51,649 nucleotides of DNA, taken from JAQUQI01 sp041650035 (GTDB lineage Bacteria > Omnitrophota > Gorgyraeia > JABMRG01). Positions 1 through 8,294 of this stretch are shown here, in pieces; within the stretch, counting starts at the first letter, position 1; each line of letters starts with the position of its first letter. The stretch covers positions 1 through 51,649 of the forward strand of contig JBAZLY010000005.1 in NCBI GenBank assembly GCA_041650035.1. Reading direction: 5' to 3'. The notes under the pieces are model-generated. The model was not told the DNA's origin. It did not search any database and saw nothing but the letters and a program-made list of their open reading frames with translations. The position numbers were made by a program, and so were the translations under genes.

Positions 1-45
1 TATTCGTGCAGGGTAGTTGACCTTATTAAATACATGATGAAATAA
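1..45 (+). CDS. gap: Glyceraldehyde-3-phosphate dehydrogenase, 3' end only (partial)
   Basis: The first 15 codons of the window read in frame 1 as YSCRVVDLIKYMMK followed by TAA. This matches the conserved C-terminal end of GAPDH, where the family shows an NEWGYS-RVVDL pattern. The enzyme makes 1,3-bisphosphoglycerate, the substrate of the next gene product, phosphoglycerate kinase. A gap-pgk-tpiA order is common in bacteria and supports the call. The 5' part lies outside the window, so length and catalytic residues cannot be judged. The 154 bases between this stop and pgk show no clear promoter or terminator. Confidence 0.85.
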   Translation, partial: YSCRVVDLIKYMMK

Positions 46-199
46 AGGCGGTAAGTTTTTTTGTGCCTTGTCCTTGTCCGTTTTTTGCGCAAGCAGGCAA
101 TGCGGGCAGAGGCGCGCACTCGGTATGTCTGTCATTATTCGGGTTATGGCGCATAAGGCAGGCACGGTAGTTTTTTAAGTATCGGAATGGAGAAAACAG

Positions 200-1384
200 A
201 TGAATAAGAAATCCGTAAGGGATGTTGATTTCGCGGGAAAACGCGTTTTGATGAGGGTTGATTTCAATGTCCCGCTGGATAAAGGACAAAATGTTACAGA
301 CGACAATAGGATACGGGCAGCACTACCCACTATTAAATACATATTGTCAAAAGGCGGCAGGCTTATTCTGATGAGCCATCTTGGTAGGCCTAAGGGCGAG
401 GTAAAACCTGAATACAGCCTAAGGCCGTGTGCCAAAGTACTGGGTAAATTGCTGGATAGGCCGGTAGAGGTTCTCGACGACTGTGTCGGCGAAAATGTAG
501 AGAAGGCTGTTTTGGGTCTGGCTGCGGGTGATGTTGTATTGCTTGAAAATTTAAGGTTTCACAAGGAAGAGACTGATAATGACGAGGTATTTTCCAAAAG
601 GCTGGCGGGGTTAGGAGATATATTTGTAAATGACGCCTTTGGCACATGCCACAGGGCGCATGCCTCAACAGAGGGTGTTACGCATTATCTCGAGTCTGTA
701 TCGGGTTTCCTGGTCGAAAAAGAGATAGAGTATTTCCAGAAGGTTATCACGAGCCCTGATAAGCCCTTTGTGTTTTTGCTTGGCGGGGCCAAGGTAGCTG
801 ACAAGATACCTGTTATTGAGAATATGATGGATAAGGCCGGCACGATTATTATAGGTGGCGCTATGGCATATACCTTTATGAAGACAAAGGGTATTGATGT
901 CGGGTCATCACGGGTTGAGCAGGATATGATCGAAACAGCCAGGGCCATTCTCCGCAAGGCTGAAACGAAGGTTGTGGAGATAGTGCTTCCGTTAGACCAT
1001 GTCGTAACTGATGATATAGACACAGCGTCTAATGTAAAGATAACCGATACTGAATCGATCCATAGCGGATTTATGGGGGTGGATATAGGCCCTAAGAGCA
1101 TAGACCTGTTTGTCCGTAAGCTGCGGCCCGCCAAGACTATTGTCTGGAACGGGCCTGTGGGTATATTTGAGAACGATAAATTTGCAAACGGAACAAAGGC
1201 CATAGCGGAGGCGATAGCGGATTTACACTGCGTATCTGTCATAGGCGGCGGTGATACAGCCGCGGCAATATCAAAATTCAGGCTTGTGGACAAGATGTCG
1301 CACATCTCTACAGGCGGCGGGGCCTCGTTAGAGTATCTGGAAGGCAAGGTTCTGCCCGGGATAGCGGCATTGTCAGATAAATAG
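200..1384 (+). CDS. pgk: Phosphoglycerate kinase
   Basis: Phosphoglycerate kinase transfers the acyl phosphate of 1,3-bisphosphoglycerate to ADP in cytosolic glycolysis. The 394-residue length is normal for the bacterial enzyme. The N-terminal substrate-binding motif RVDFNVPLD is at about residues 20-28, the DNRIRAALPTI segment follows, and SHLGRPKGE is at about residues 59-67. The C-terminal nucleotide-binding loop GGGDTAAAISKF is intact. An SD-like GGAG at 189-192 precedes the ATG at 200. The gene sits between gap and tpiA in a glycolytic operon and ends with TAG, which shows that UAG is an ordinary stop in this genome. Confidence 0.98.
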   Translation: MNKKSVRDVDFAGKRVLMRVDFNVPLDKGQNVTDDNRIRAALPTIKYILSKGGRLILMSHLGRPKGEVKPEYSLRPCAKVLGKLLDRPVEVLDDCVGENVEKAVLGLAAGDVVLLENLRFHKEETDNDEVFSKRLAGLGDIFVNDAFGTCHRAHASTEGVTHYLESVSGFLVEKEIEYFQKVITSPDKPFVFLLGGAKVADKIPVIENMMDKAGTIIIGGAMAYTFMKTKGIDVGSSRVEQDMIETARAILRKAETKVVEIVLPLDHVVTDDIDTASNVKITDTESIHSGFMGVDIGPKSIDLFVRKLRPAKTIVWNGPVGIFENDKFANGTKAIAEAIADLHCVSVIGGGDTAAAISKFRLVDKMSHISTGGGASLEYLEGKVLPGIAALSDK

Positions 1385-1389
1385 ACAGG

Positions 1390-1410
1390 ATATCGCCAGC
1401 GCGATATTTT
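1390..1410 (+). terminator. Short hairpin between pgk and tpiA, possible weak terminator or processing site
   Basis: ATATCGC and GCGATAT form a perfect 7-bp stem around a CAGC tetraloop, followed by only three T residues. The short T run makes full termination doubtful. Attenuation or mRNA processing between pgk and tpiA is as likely. Confidence 0.3.
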
Positions 1411-1497
1411 AAACTCGCACCCTGTTTCACAGCTTTTCGGGTATTAGCGGATGTTTCTGGAATATATTACTTAACACGCGAAAAAACGGAGTGGTAG

Positions 1498-2253
1498 ATG
1501 AGAAGACCTATTGTTGCCGGTAACTGGAAGATGTTTAACACGATAAAAGAGGCTGTGGAGTTGGTAAGCGAGCTTAAGCGGGGGCTTGGCGATGTGGATT
1601 TCGTTGATATAGTTGTTTGTCCCGTATTCACGTCTTTACCTGATGTCCGTGAGATCCTTATTGATTCAAATATCAAACTCGGCGCACAAGACATGTATTG
1701 GGAAAAAAGAGGGGCCTTTACCGGAGAGGTTTCAGCTGATATGCTTAGGGATGCCGGGTGCGAATATGTGATAATCGGCCATTCGGAGAGAAGGCAGTAT
1801 TTTCATGAGACAAATTCCGATATCAATAAAAAAATAAACGCGGCTCTTGAAGCGGGTTTGAAACCCATTGTTTGCGTAGGCGAGACCCTCAAGCAACGCG
1901 AGCAGGATAAAACATTTGATGTAATAAAAGATCATGTTCAGAACGCTTTGGCAGGCATAGGAGCCGATCGTGTGAAGGATATAGTTCTTGCCTATGAGCC
2001 TGTTTGGGCTATCGGCACAGGCAAGACGGCAACGCCGGAGACCGCCCAACAGGTGCACGCGTATATCAGGGGCCTGCTGGAGGGCATGTTTAGCGATGAT
2101 ACCGCCAAAAATATAAGGATACAATACGGCGGCAGCGTTAAGCCTGATAATATAAAAGAGCTTATGAATAAGCAGGACATAGACGGCGCCCTGGTAGGCG
2201 GCGCGAGCTTAAAGGCCGATTCGTTTAGCGCCATCGTGAAAGGAGCGGTATAA
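1498..2253 (+). CDS. tpiA: Triosephosphate isomerase
   Basis: This cytosolic glycolytic enzyme interconverts dihydroxyacetone phosphate and glyceraldehyde 3-phosphate. The 251 residues fit the TIM-barrel family. The substrate-binding lysine is in GNWKMFNT near residue 11. The catalytic histidine is in IIGHSERR near residue 95, and the catalytic glutamate is in AYEPVWAIGTGKTA near residue 166. The phosphate-binding YGGSVKPDN loop is present near the C terminus. The ATG follows an SD-like GGAG. The secG start is only four bases after the stop, so the two genes are probably co-transcribed and translationally coupled. Confidence 0.98.
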   Translation: MRRPIVAGNWKMFNTIKEAVELVSELKRGLGDVDFVDIVVCPVFTSLPDVREILIDSNIKLGAQDMYWEKRGAFTGEVSADMLRDAGCEYVIIGHSERRQYFHETNSDINKKINAALEAGLKPIVCVGETLKQREQDKTFDVIKDHVQNALAGIGADRVKDIVLAYEPVWAIGTGKTATPETAQQVHAYIRGLLEGMFSDDTAKNIRIQYGGSVKPDNIKELMNKQDIDGALVGGASLKADSFSAIVKGAV

Positions 2254-2257
2254 GCTG

Positions 2258-2686
2258 ATGTATATATTAGTGCTTGTTGTTCATATTATTGTTTCTTTTG
2301 TTCTTGTTGCTGTTATCCTGCTTCAAACCGGAAAAGGCGGCGGCCTGGCCGAGACATTCGGCGGCGGCGGCGGTTCGCAGACTACTATATTCGGTCAGAA
2401 GGCGGGGGCGTTTCTTACAAAGGCCACCGAGGTCAGCGCCGTGCTTTTTTTATGCACTTCACTATCGCTCGCCTTTCTATCAGGCAAGAGGCAAAGGTCT
2501 ATTATGGACGGTGTAAAGGCTATACCGGTCTCCGCTGACGCGGCAAAGGCCGAAGACGAGCCAAGGCAGGGTGTCGGTACCGTTAAGGATGTCCGGATAG
2601 ACTCTGATACAGGCAAGCGGTCTGTTGCCAAGGAAGAGACAAGGCCCGCTTCAAGGGATGAGATACAGAGGATTTCAGGCGAATAA
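2258..2686 (+). CDS. secG: Preprotein translocase subunit SecG
   Basis: SecG is a small inner-membrane subunit that assists the SecYEG protein-export channel. The protein shows the family layout. A first membrane segment (about residues 2-22) is followed by the glycine-rich GKGGGLAETFGGGGGSQTTIFG loop with the conserved LLQTGKGGG start, then a second membrane segment (about 52-72) after FLTKATEVSA. At 142 residues it is longer than the usual 70-110. The extra part is a hydrophilic, charged C-terminal tail from about residue 78. Its place after tpiA is a common bacterial arrangement. Confidence 0.93.
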   Translation: MYILVLVVHIIVSFVLVAVILLQTGKGGGLAETFGGGGGSQTTIFGQKAGAFLTKATEVSAVLFLCTSLSLAFLSGKRQRSIMDGVKAIPVSADAAKAEDEPRQGVGTVKDVRIDSDTGKRSVAKEETRPASRDEIQRISGE

Positions 2687-2778
2687 GAGTTGGCAGTAAC
2701 CGGGCAGTATATTGGTGCCGGGACCGACAACAGTTCAAATGAAATACATATAAACAAACAGCCGAAGATAAAAGGCCT

Positions 2779-4440
2779 ATGTTGTGTAGTTTACCGTATT
2801 CTTTCAAAAGACCGCTGTTCCTTTTAGCGGTTTTTTTATTGTTATCTCCTTCCGGATGCTTGAGGCGGGACATGGGCATGGATTATAGTCTTAAAGGTCT
2901 TCCGGCACGGGGGGATTGCCTGATTGCGGCGTCTATTGCTGATGCTATAACCCTTATTCCTATGGTTGCCTCTGATTCAGCCTCGCATGAGTTGTGCTCT
3001 CTTATATACAGCGGTCTCATAAGATATGATAAAGATTTGAACATAATCGGAGATCTCGCCCTTTCGTGGGAGATAAGCCAAAACGGCCGCGAGATTGTTT
3101 TTACCCTGCGTGATGATGTAAGATGGCATGACGCAGTCCCTTTTACCGCCGATGATGTCCTTTTTACATATCATAGCCTTATAGACCCGAAGACCAGGAC
3201 GCCGTATGCCGGTGATTTCAACAAGATAGAGTCATTACAGGTAATCAACCCCTACAAGATAAAGGTCACCTATGCCCAGCCGTTTGCCCCCGCGCTGTCT
3301 TCCTGGGCCATGCCTATTATACCCAGGCATCTCTTGCAAAATGAAGACTTGAGTTTTGCGAAATTCGGGCGGCAGCCGGTCGGGACGGGGCCCTATAAGT
3401 TTGTAAGATGGGTAACAGGCCAGCAGATCGTCTTAAAGGCCAATGACGATTATTTCGGGCAAAGGCCTTATATTGATTACTATATCTATCGTGTGATACC
3501 AGATCCATCAACGATGTTTTTAGAGCTCCAGGCGGGCGGAGTCGATCTTATGGGTCTTACGCCTTTGCAGTACAATAGGCAGACGCAAAACGTTTATTTC
3601 AACAGGTGTTTTAATAAATACAGTTACCCCTCCCATGGTTACACTTATTTGGGTTATAATCTGCGCGACAATAAGTTCAAAGACAAAAAGGTGCGCGTGG
3701 CATTGGATATGGCTGTTGATAAACAGAGTATTATTGACGGTGTATTGCTCGGGCTCGGCAGGATATGCACAGGCCCTTTTCTGCCTGATTCATGGGCGTA
3801 TAATAAGGGTGTGATGTCCCGGCGCCGTGATATCCCCGGGGCCAAAAGGCTTTTGGCACAGGCCGGGTGGGCTGACACGGATGGAGACGGGATTATCGAT
3901 AAAGACGGTATTAAATTTCAATTTTGCCTGCTCATAAACCAGGGTAATAGCCTAAGGGAATACGCGGCGCAGATGATACAACAGCAGTTGAAAGAGGTTG
4001 GCGTAATGATGAGGATACAGTCGATAGAGTGGGGTGTCTTGTTGGGTGAGTTTATCAATAAGAAGAGGTTTGAGGCGGTGCTCATGGGCTGGGGCCTGCC
4101 CCCTGAACCCGATTGCCTTGATATATGGCATTCATCAAGGGTCAGGGAGGGGGAATTCAATTTTATAAGTTATAAAAACGAAGAGGTCGACCGCTTACTT
4201 GAACAGGGTAGGCTTGTTATCGACCGGGCAAGCCGTGCCGGGATATATCAAAGGATACACTCTATATTATATGATGAACAACCATATATGTTTTTATGGA
4301 TTGAGGACAGTCTGCCTATTATCCATAAGCGTTTCAAAAACATTAAATCCTCACCTTCAGGCATAAGGTATAATTTTACCGAGTGGTATGTGCCAAGCGA
4401 AGAGCAAAAATACGGGCCAAGGCATAAGGTGTTATTGTGA
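2779..4440 (+). CDS. Peptide/oligopeptide ABC transporter substrate-binding protein (DppA/OppA family)
   Basis: A 553-residue extracytoplasmic solute-binding protein of family 5. A positively charged start and hydrophobic stretch (about residues 10-23) lead to a lipobox-like SPSGC with Cys27, so it is probably a lipoprotein. The -3 residue is not canonical. Family features include LALSWEISQNGREIVFTLRDDVRWHD-like text, PVGTGPYKF, and ALDMAVDKQSIIDGV. The ATPase and permease genes follow with overlapping ends, so this is the binding subunit of that importer. Substrate specificity (dipeptide, oligopeptide, nickel or other) cannot be read from sequence alone. Confidence 0.93.
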   Translation: MLCSLPYSFKRPLFLLAVFLLLSPSGCLRRDMGMDYSLKGLPARGDCLIAASIADAITLIPMVASDSASHELCSLIYSGLIRYDKDLNIIGDLALSWEISQNGREIVFTLRDDVRWHDAVPFTADDVLFTYHSLIDPKTRTPYAGDFNKIESLQVINPYKIKVTYAQPFAPALSSWAMPIIPRHLLQNEDLSFAKFGRQPVGTGPYKFVRWVTGQQIVLKANDDYFGQRPYIDYYIYRVIPDPSTMFLELQAGGVDLMGLTPLQYNRQTQNVYFNRCFNKYSYPSHGYTYLGYNLRDNKFKDKKVRVALDMAVDKQSIIDGVLLGLGRICTGPFLPDSWAYNKGVMSRRRDIPGAKRLLAQAGWADTDGDGIIDKDGIKFQFCLLINQGNSLREYAAQMIQQQLKEVGVMMRIQSIEWGVLLGEFINKKRFEAVLMGWGLPPEPDCLDIWHSSRVREGEFNFISYKNEEVDRLLEQGRLVIDRASRAGIYQRIHSILYDEQPYMFLWIEDSLPIIHKRFKNIKSSPSGIRYNFTEWYVPSEEQKYGPRHKVLL

Positions 4441-5411
4441 GGCATTATTTAATCAGGCGTATTATATTGACTGTCCCGACGATAATCGGTATTTCGTTAG
4501 TCTCATTTGTCGTTATACACCTTGCCCCCGGTAACCCTGTTGATAGCATGACAATGCTTGACCCAAAGGTTTCATTTGAGGCCAGGGAAAAGCTTATGGC
4601 GCAATACGGGCTTGACAGGCCCATTTACGCGCAGTATATGGACTGGGTAAGGCGTATTGTTTTTCTCGATTTTGGTGTGTCATATAGAGATGGGCAGAAG
4701 GTTATTGCAAAGGTGGCCGCCCGCGCGCCCGTGACACTGCTTATTAATATATTATCGGTATTGCTCATCCTGCTTATAGCTATACCAATTGGCGCCGCCA
4801 GCGCCGTCCGATGCGGTGGTTTATATGACCGATTTACGACAGTAATTGTTTTTATAGGGTTTGCGTTTCCGGGTTTTTGGCTGGCATTGCTTTTGATGTC
4901 TCTTTTTGGTATCAGATTGGGCTGGTTGCCGGTTCAGGGTATTGTATCGCTTGATTTTGACACCCTTACCGCGGTAGGAAAGACGGTTGATGTGGCCATG
5001 CATCTCGTGCTTCCGGTATTTGTCTCTTGCGTGGGAGGGATAGCAGGTATGAGCAGATATGTAAGGAATAATATGCTGGAGATCCTGCATAAGGATTATA
5101 TCAAAATGGCAAGGGCTAAGGGGATTAAAGAGCGCGATGTCATATATAAACACGCCCTTGGAAACGCCGTATTGCCTATTATAACAATATTGGGCCTTTC
5201 AGTGCCCGGGCTTATAGGCGGCAGTGTTATATTTGAGTCTGTTTTTGGTATACCCGGTATGGGTAGATTATTTTATGAATCCGTGATGAGCAGGGACTAT
5301 CCTGTTGTCATGGCCGTGCTTGTCATAGGGGCACTTCTCACATTGGTGGGCAATCTGATGGCGGATATATCATATTCAGTCGCAGATCCGAGGGTAAGAT
5401 ATGACAAATAA
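4437..5411 (+). CDS. Peptide ABC transporter permease, DppB type
   Basis: A 324-residue inner-membrane permease with about six membrane segments. It begins with the DppB-like MRHYLIRRIILTVPTIIGIS pattern and HLAPGNPVD. The EAA-type cytoplasmic loop that contacts the ATPase is visible around KDYIKMARAKGIKERDVIYKHALGN. The start is a GTG that overlaps the upstream TGA in a GTGA arrangement, implying translational coupling to the binding protein. It forms the channel with the DppC-type permease that follows. Confidence 0.94.
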   Translation: MRHYLIRRIILTVPTIIGISLVSFVVIHLAPGNPVDSMTMLDPKVSFEAREKLMAQYGLDRPIYAQYMDWVRRIVFLDFGVSYRDGQKVIAKVAARAPVTLLINILSVLLILLIAIPIGAASAVRCGGLYDRFTTVIVFIGFAFPGFWLALLLMSLFGIRLGWLPVQGIVSLDFDTLTAVGKTVDVAMHLVLPVFVSCVGGIAGMSRYVRNNMLEILHKDYIKMARAKGIKERDVIYKHALGNAVLPIITILGLSVPGLIGGSVIFESVFGIPGMGRLFYESVMSRDYPVVMAVLVIGALLTLVGNLMADISYSVADPRVRYDK

Positions 5412-6204
5412 GTTATTTGTAACAGGCATGGCAATAGTAAGTGTCCTTGCTGTTATGGTATTAATGGCACCGGTCATATGCCGGTATGACCCGGTCAGCA
5501 TTAATATTAAACAAGCCCTTCTCGCGCCGTCTAATGCGCATATATTCGGGACAGATTATCTCGGCAGGGACCTTTTCAGCAGGGTGATATACGGCGGCAG
5601 GGTGTCCATGATGATAGGTCTTGTGGCGGTAATGATAGCGCTTATTACAGGGGTTGTGGTGGGCTCAATATCCGGATATTATGGCGGGGTTACGGATCTC
5701 GTGCTTATGGGCGTAGTCGATATTATGCTGTGCTTCCCGGCCCTTTTTCTCATCCTTGCCGTGGTTGCTATGCTTGAACCGGGCATAGTAAATATAATGG
5801 TGATAATAGGGTTGACCGGATGGATGGGTGTTGCCAGGCTTGTCCGTGCGGAGATACTAAGCCTGAAAAACAGGGAATTTATCTTAACCTCAAGGGCGCT
5901 TGGGGCAGGCAGTGCGAGGATCATATTCAAACATCTTATTCCCAACGCGATAGCGCCTGTCCTTGTAAGCGCTGTGCTTGGCGTTGCCGGCGCGGTATTG
6001 CTGGAATCATCATTGAGTTTTTTAGGCCTGGGTGTTCAGTTGCCTTCCCCCAGCTGGGGCAATATACTGATGGAGGGCAAAGCGTCTTTGGGGGTCTGCT
6101 GGTGGCCTATGGCGTTTCCCGGGCTGTTTATATTGATTACCGTATTAGGGTTTAATCTGCTTGGAGAAGGCTTAAGACAGTTTTTTTTGCCTTATAAGGT
6201 ATGA
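5401..6204 (+). CDS. Peptide ABC transporter permease, DppC type
   Basis: A 267-residue second permease of the peptide importer. Typical features are the HIFGTDYLGRDLFSRVIYGGR segment after the first membrane helix, and the EAA loop NREFILTSRALGAGSARIIFKHLIPN. The SLSFLGLGVQLPSPSWGNIL signature common to DppC/OppC proteins is also present. It overlaps the dppB-like gene by 11 bases and shares an ATGA with the downstream ATPase gene, so the five genes form one tight operon. Confidence 0.95.
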   Translation: MTNKLFVTGMAIVSVLAVMVLMAPVICRYDPVSINIKQALLAPSNAHIFGTDYLGRDLFSRVIYGGRVSMMIGLVAVMIALITGVVVGSISGYYGGVTDLVLMGVVDIMLCFPALFLILAVVAMLEPGIVNIMVIIGLTGWMGVARLVRAEILSLKNREFILTSRALGAGSARIIFKHLIPNAIAPVLVSAVLGVAGAVLLESSLSFLGLGVQLPSPSWGNILMEGKASLGVCWWPMAFPGLFILITVLGFNLLGEGLRQFFLPYKV

Positions 6205-7016
6205 TACAAATAAACCATCTAACAGTTTGTTACAACCAGACCGGCTGCTTTGCAAAGGCGTCAAGTCTTGCCGCTGTCGACGGTGTTAGCCTGAAGATAC
6301 AGGAGAAGAGTATCTTTGCCTTGGTAGGAGAATCCGGCAGCGGGAAGACAACACTGGGCTTGGCTATGACGAGGCTTATAAATGCCGGTGAAGGCGGTAT
6401 CGTAAGCGGCTCCGTGATTGTGGATGGAGAAAATATACTAAGATTGACGGAAGAGAAATTGCGCGATATAAGGGGCAGGAAGATATCGTATATATTTCAG
6501 GAGCCTGCCTCCGCCCTTAATCCAATAATGACAATAGGACGGCAGATCGATGAGGCCCTGTTGGCCCACGGCATAGCCGGCAAAAAGAAGGTTAGGGATA
6601 TGGCATTGGAGTCCCTGCGCGCGGCAAGGCTTGATAATGCCGGGCGGGTTTATGATTCATATCCGCACCAGCTTTCCGGCGGCATGAAACAGCGCGCCAT
6701 GATAGCCATGGCTATAGCGGCCAGGCCAAGGTTATTGATAGCGGATGAACCGACTACCGCTTTGGATATCGATACCGAGAAAGAGATACTGGATCTGCTC
6801 TTATCCCTGCGCGCGGAACTGCGGCTTTCCATATTATTTATCACGCATAATATTAGGATAGTTAAAGATATCGCGGATGAAACAGCCGTTATGTGTAAAG
6901 GCAGGGTTGTGGAGGCCGGGCCTGCGTCTAAGGTATTCAGGGCGCCGAGGCATGAATACACGAAACTGCTTGTCCTGTCCACCCCAGAGAATTTTAGGCG
7001 CGGTATAAAGATCTAA
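6201..7016 (+). CDS. Peptide ABC transporter ATP-binding protein, DppD type (short)
   Basis: A 271-residue cytoplasmic ATPase that powers the importer. Walker A is GESGSGKTT (about residues 46-54). The Q-loop reads YIFQEPASALNP, the ABC signature is LSGGMKQR, and Walker B LLIADEPTTALD is followed by the switch histidine in FITHN. DppD/OppD proteins are usually about 320-330 residues, with a C-terminal cysteine-containing oligopeptide domain. This copy stops soon after EYTKLLVLSTP and lacks most of it. The start shares ATGA with the upstream permease stop. Confidence 0.92.
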   Translation: MIQINHLTVCYNQTGCFAKASSLAAVDGVSLKIQEKSIFALVGESGSGKTTLGLAMTRLINAGEGGIVSGSVIVDGENILRLTEEKLRDIRGRKISYIFQEPASALNPIMTIGRQIDEALLAHGIAGKKKVRDMALESLRAARLDNAGRVYDSYPHQLSGGMKQRAMIAMAIAARPRLLIADEPTTALDIDTEKEILDLLLSLRAELRLSILFITHNIRIVKDIADETAVMCKGRVVEAGPASKVFRAPRHEYTKLLVLSTPENFRRGIKI

Positions 7017-7033
7017 TTCACGCGAGAAGGATA

Positions 7034-7696
7034 ATGCGATTGGCAGAGGTCATGATAGAAGTCGTAGATGTGACAAAAAAATATAAAGACAGGCAGGCCT
7101 TATGCCCAATAAGCTTTCATATTGACTATGGTCAGGCTGTCGGCGTTTCCGGCAGATCCGGATGCGGAAAGACTACACTGGCAAAAATTATCTGCGGGCT
7201 CATAAAGCCGAGCGGGGGCACTGTCCTGTATAGGGGTGAGGATATATTCAGGTTTAAAAAAGCCGGTTGGAGTATGTTTAGGCGGAAGGTCCAGATCGTG
7301 TTTCAAGACCCTCTGGCCAGCCTTGACCCCAAGATGACTATAGGCGAAAGCCTGTCAGAGCCTCTTATAATAAATAAATGTGTCATGAAATCGAGATTGG
7401 CATCTCGGGTGAGGTCCCTAACGGGGAAGGTCGGGCTAGAGTACGATATTATTAATAGATACCCTCATCAAATATCCGGCGGGCAGAGACAGCGCGTTAA
7501 CATAGCCAGGGCGTTGGCAGCGGGGCCTAAACTGCTCGTCTGCGACGAGCCGCTATCATCACTTGACCTTCCGTCGCAATTTAATATCCTTAAACTATTC
7601 TCCAGGCTAAGAAGAGAAGAGAACCTTGCCCTTCTCTTTATATCGCACGATCCGGACATTATCAGTATTATATGTGACAAGGTTGTGCGCCTGTAG
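7034..7696 (+). CDS. Peptide ABC transporter ATP-binding protein, DppF type (short)
   Basis: A 220-residue ATPase with Walker A GRSGCGKTT, Q-loop IVFQDPLASLDPKMTIGE (a DppF/OppF hallmark), signature ISGGQRQRV and Walker B LLVCDEPLSSLD. It pairs with the upstream DppD-type ATPase. It ends right after the switch region and lacks the usual C-terminal extension of DppF (about 320 residues), so it is close to a minimal ABC domain. Two starts are possible: ATG 7034, close to a GAGAAGG, and ATG 7052 at MIEVVDV, which matches the usual family N terminus. A terminator follows directly. Confidence 0.9.
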   Translation: MRLAEVMIEVVDVTKKYKDRQALCPISFHIDYGQAVGVSGRSGCGKTTLAKIICGLIKPSGGTVLYRGEDIFRFKKAGWSMFRRKVQIVFQDPLASLDPKMTIGESLSEPLIINKCVMKSRLASRVRSLTGKVGLEYDIINRYPHQISGGQRQRVNIARALAAGPKLLVCDEPLSSLDLPSQFNILKLFSRLRREENLALLFISHDPDIISIICDKVVRL

Positions 7697-7699
7697 GGT

Positions 7700-7736
7700 T
7701 TAGGCTTGACAAAGGTCAGACCAAGACCTAATTTTT
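7700..7736 (+). terminator. Rho-independent terminator of the peptide transporter operon
   Basis: TTAGGCTTG (7700-7708) pairs with CAAGACCTAA (7722-7731) with one bulged base. The loop is 13 bases and a TTTTT run follows at 7732-7736. It lies four bases past the last transporter stop and just before the next promoter, so it separates the two units. Confidence 0.75.
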
Positions 7737-7738
7737 AT

Positions 7739-7767
7739 TTGCACATTTCGGCCATTTATTATATAAT
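7739..7767 (+). promoter_or_regulatory. Sigma-70-type promoter for the acetyltransferase-leu-asd unit
   Basis: TTGCAC (7739-7744) and a perfect TATAAT (7762-7767) are spaced by exactly 17 bases. The predicted start of transcription is near 7774, giving a leader of about 18 bases with an SD-like AAGAGGTG (7777-7784) before the ATG at 7792. The leader is too short for a riboswitch. Confidence 0.8.
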
Positions 7768-7791
7768 ACCCAAACTAAGAGGTGCTGTTAT

Positions 7792-8250
7792 ATGAAGACG
7801 GTGATCAGGAAGGCATATATCAAAGACGTGCCCGCCCTTCAGGGGCTTATAGGTTGTTTCGCGAAAAGAGATCTTATGCTGCAGAGGTCTCTTATTGAGT
7901 TGTATGAAAATATCAGGGACTATTTTGTAGCGGTAAACGGCGGGCATATATTAGGATGCTGCGCACTGCATGTGTGCTGGGAAAACCTCGCTGAGATAAA
8001 GGCCCTTGCTGTCGATGAAGGCCGTCATAAAAAAGGTATCGGCACAAGACTTGTGAGGCAGGCCCTTAAAGAGGCGCAATCCCTAGATATAAAGAAGGTC
8101 TTCTGCCTGACGTATGTGCCGAAATTTTTCGGTAAATTGGGTTTTAAGAATATAGACAGAAAATTGCTTCCCCATAAGATATGGACAGAATGCCTGCAGT
8201 GCGCGAAATTCCCGAATTGTGATGAACAGGCCATGATGCTGCGCCTTTAA
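7792..8250 (+). CDS. GNAT-family N-acetylglutamate synthase (short ArgA type)
   Basis: A 152-residue GNAT acetyltransferase that probably acetylates glutamate with acetyl-CoA, the first step of arginine synthesis. The acetyl-CoA loop GRHKKGIGTRLV is at about residues 81-92. The C-terminal signature FGKLGFKNIDRKLLPHKIWTECLQCAKFPNCDE, with its cysteine pairs and LPHKIW, is characteristic of the short stand-alone synthases and of the domain fused to ArgH in some bacteria. A complete arg operon lies 8 kb downstream. There ArgJ can recycle acetyl groups, so this enzyme would prime or top up the cycle. Confidence 0.82.
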   Translation: MKTVIRKAYIKDVPALQGLIGCFAKRDLMLQRSLIELYENIRDYFVAVNGGHILGCCALHVCWENLAEIKALAVDEGRHKKGIGTRLVRQALKEAQSLDIKKVFCLTYVPKFFGKLGFKNIDRKLLPHKIWTECLQCAKFPNCDEQAMMLRL

Positions 8251-8294
8251 TACCTGGATAAATCGTTAACTAAAAAGAAGGCGGCTATAAGCCA

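Noticed and set aside
1..45. TTGACC at 17-22 with AAATAA at 40-45 as a pgk promoter
   Set aside because: The stretch is the end of the gap coding sequence, and the -10 match is poor.
685..1347. Long minus-strand open frame opposite pgk
   Set aside because: It is a mirror of the well-conserved pgk reading frame, with low-complexity S/T/I-rich text and no SD.
7768..7791. Riboswitch or T-box in front of the acetyltransferase-leu unit
   Set aside because: The leader from the predicted start is only about 18 bases.
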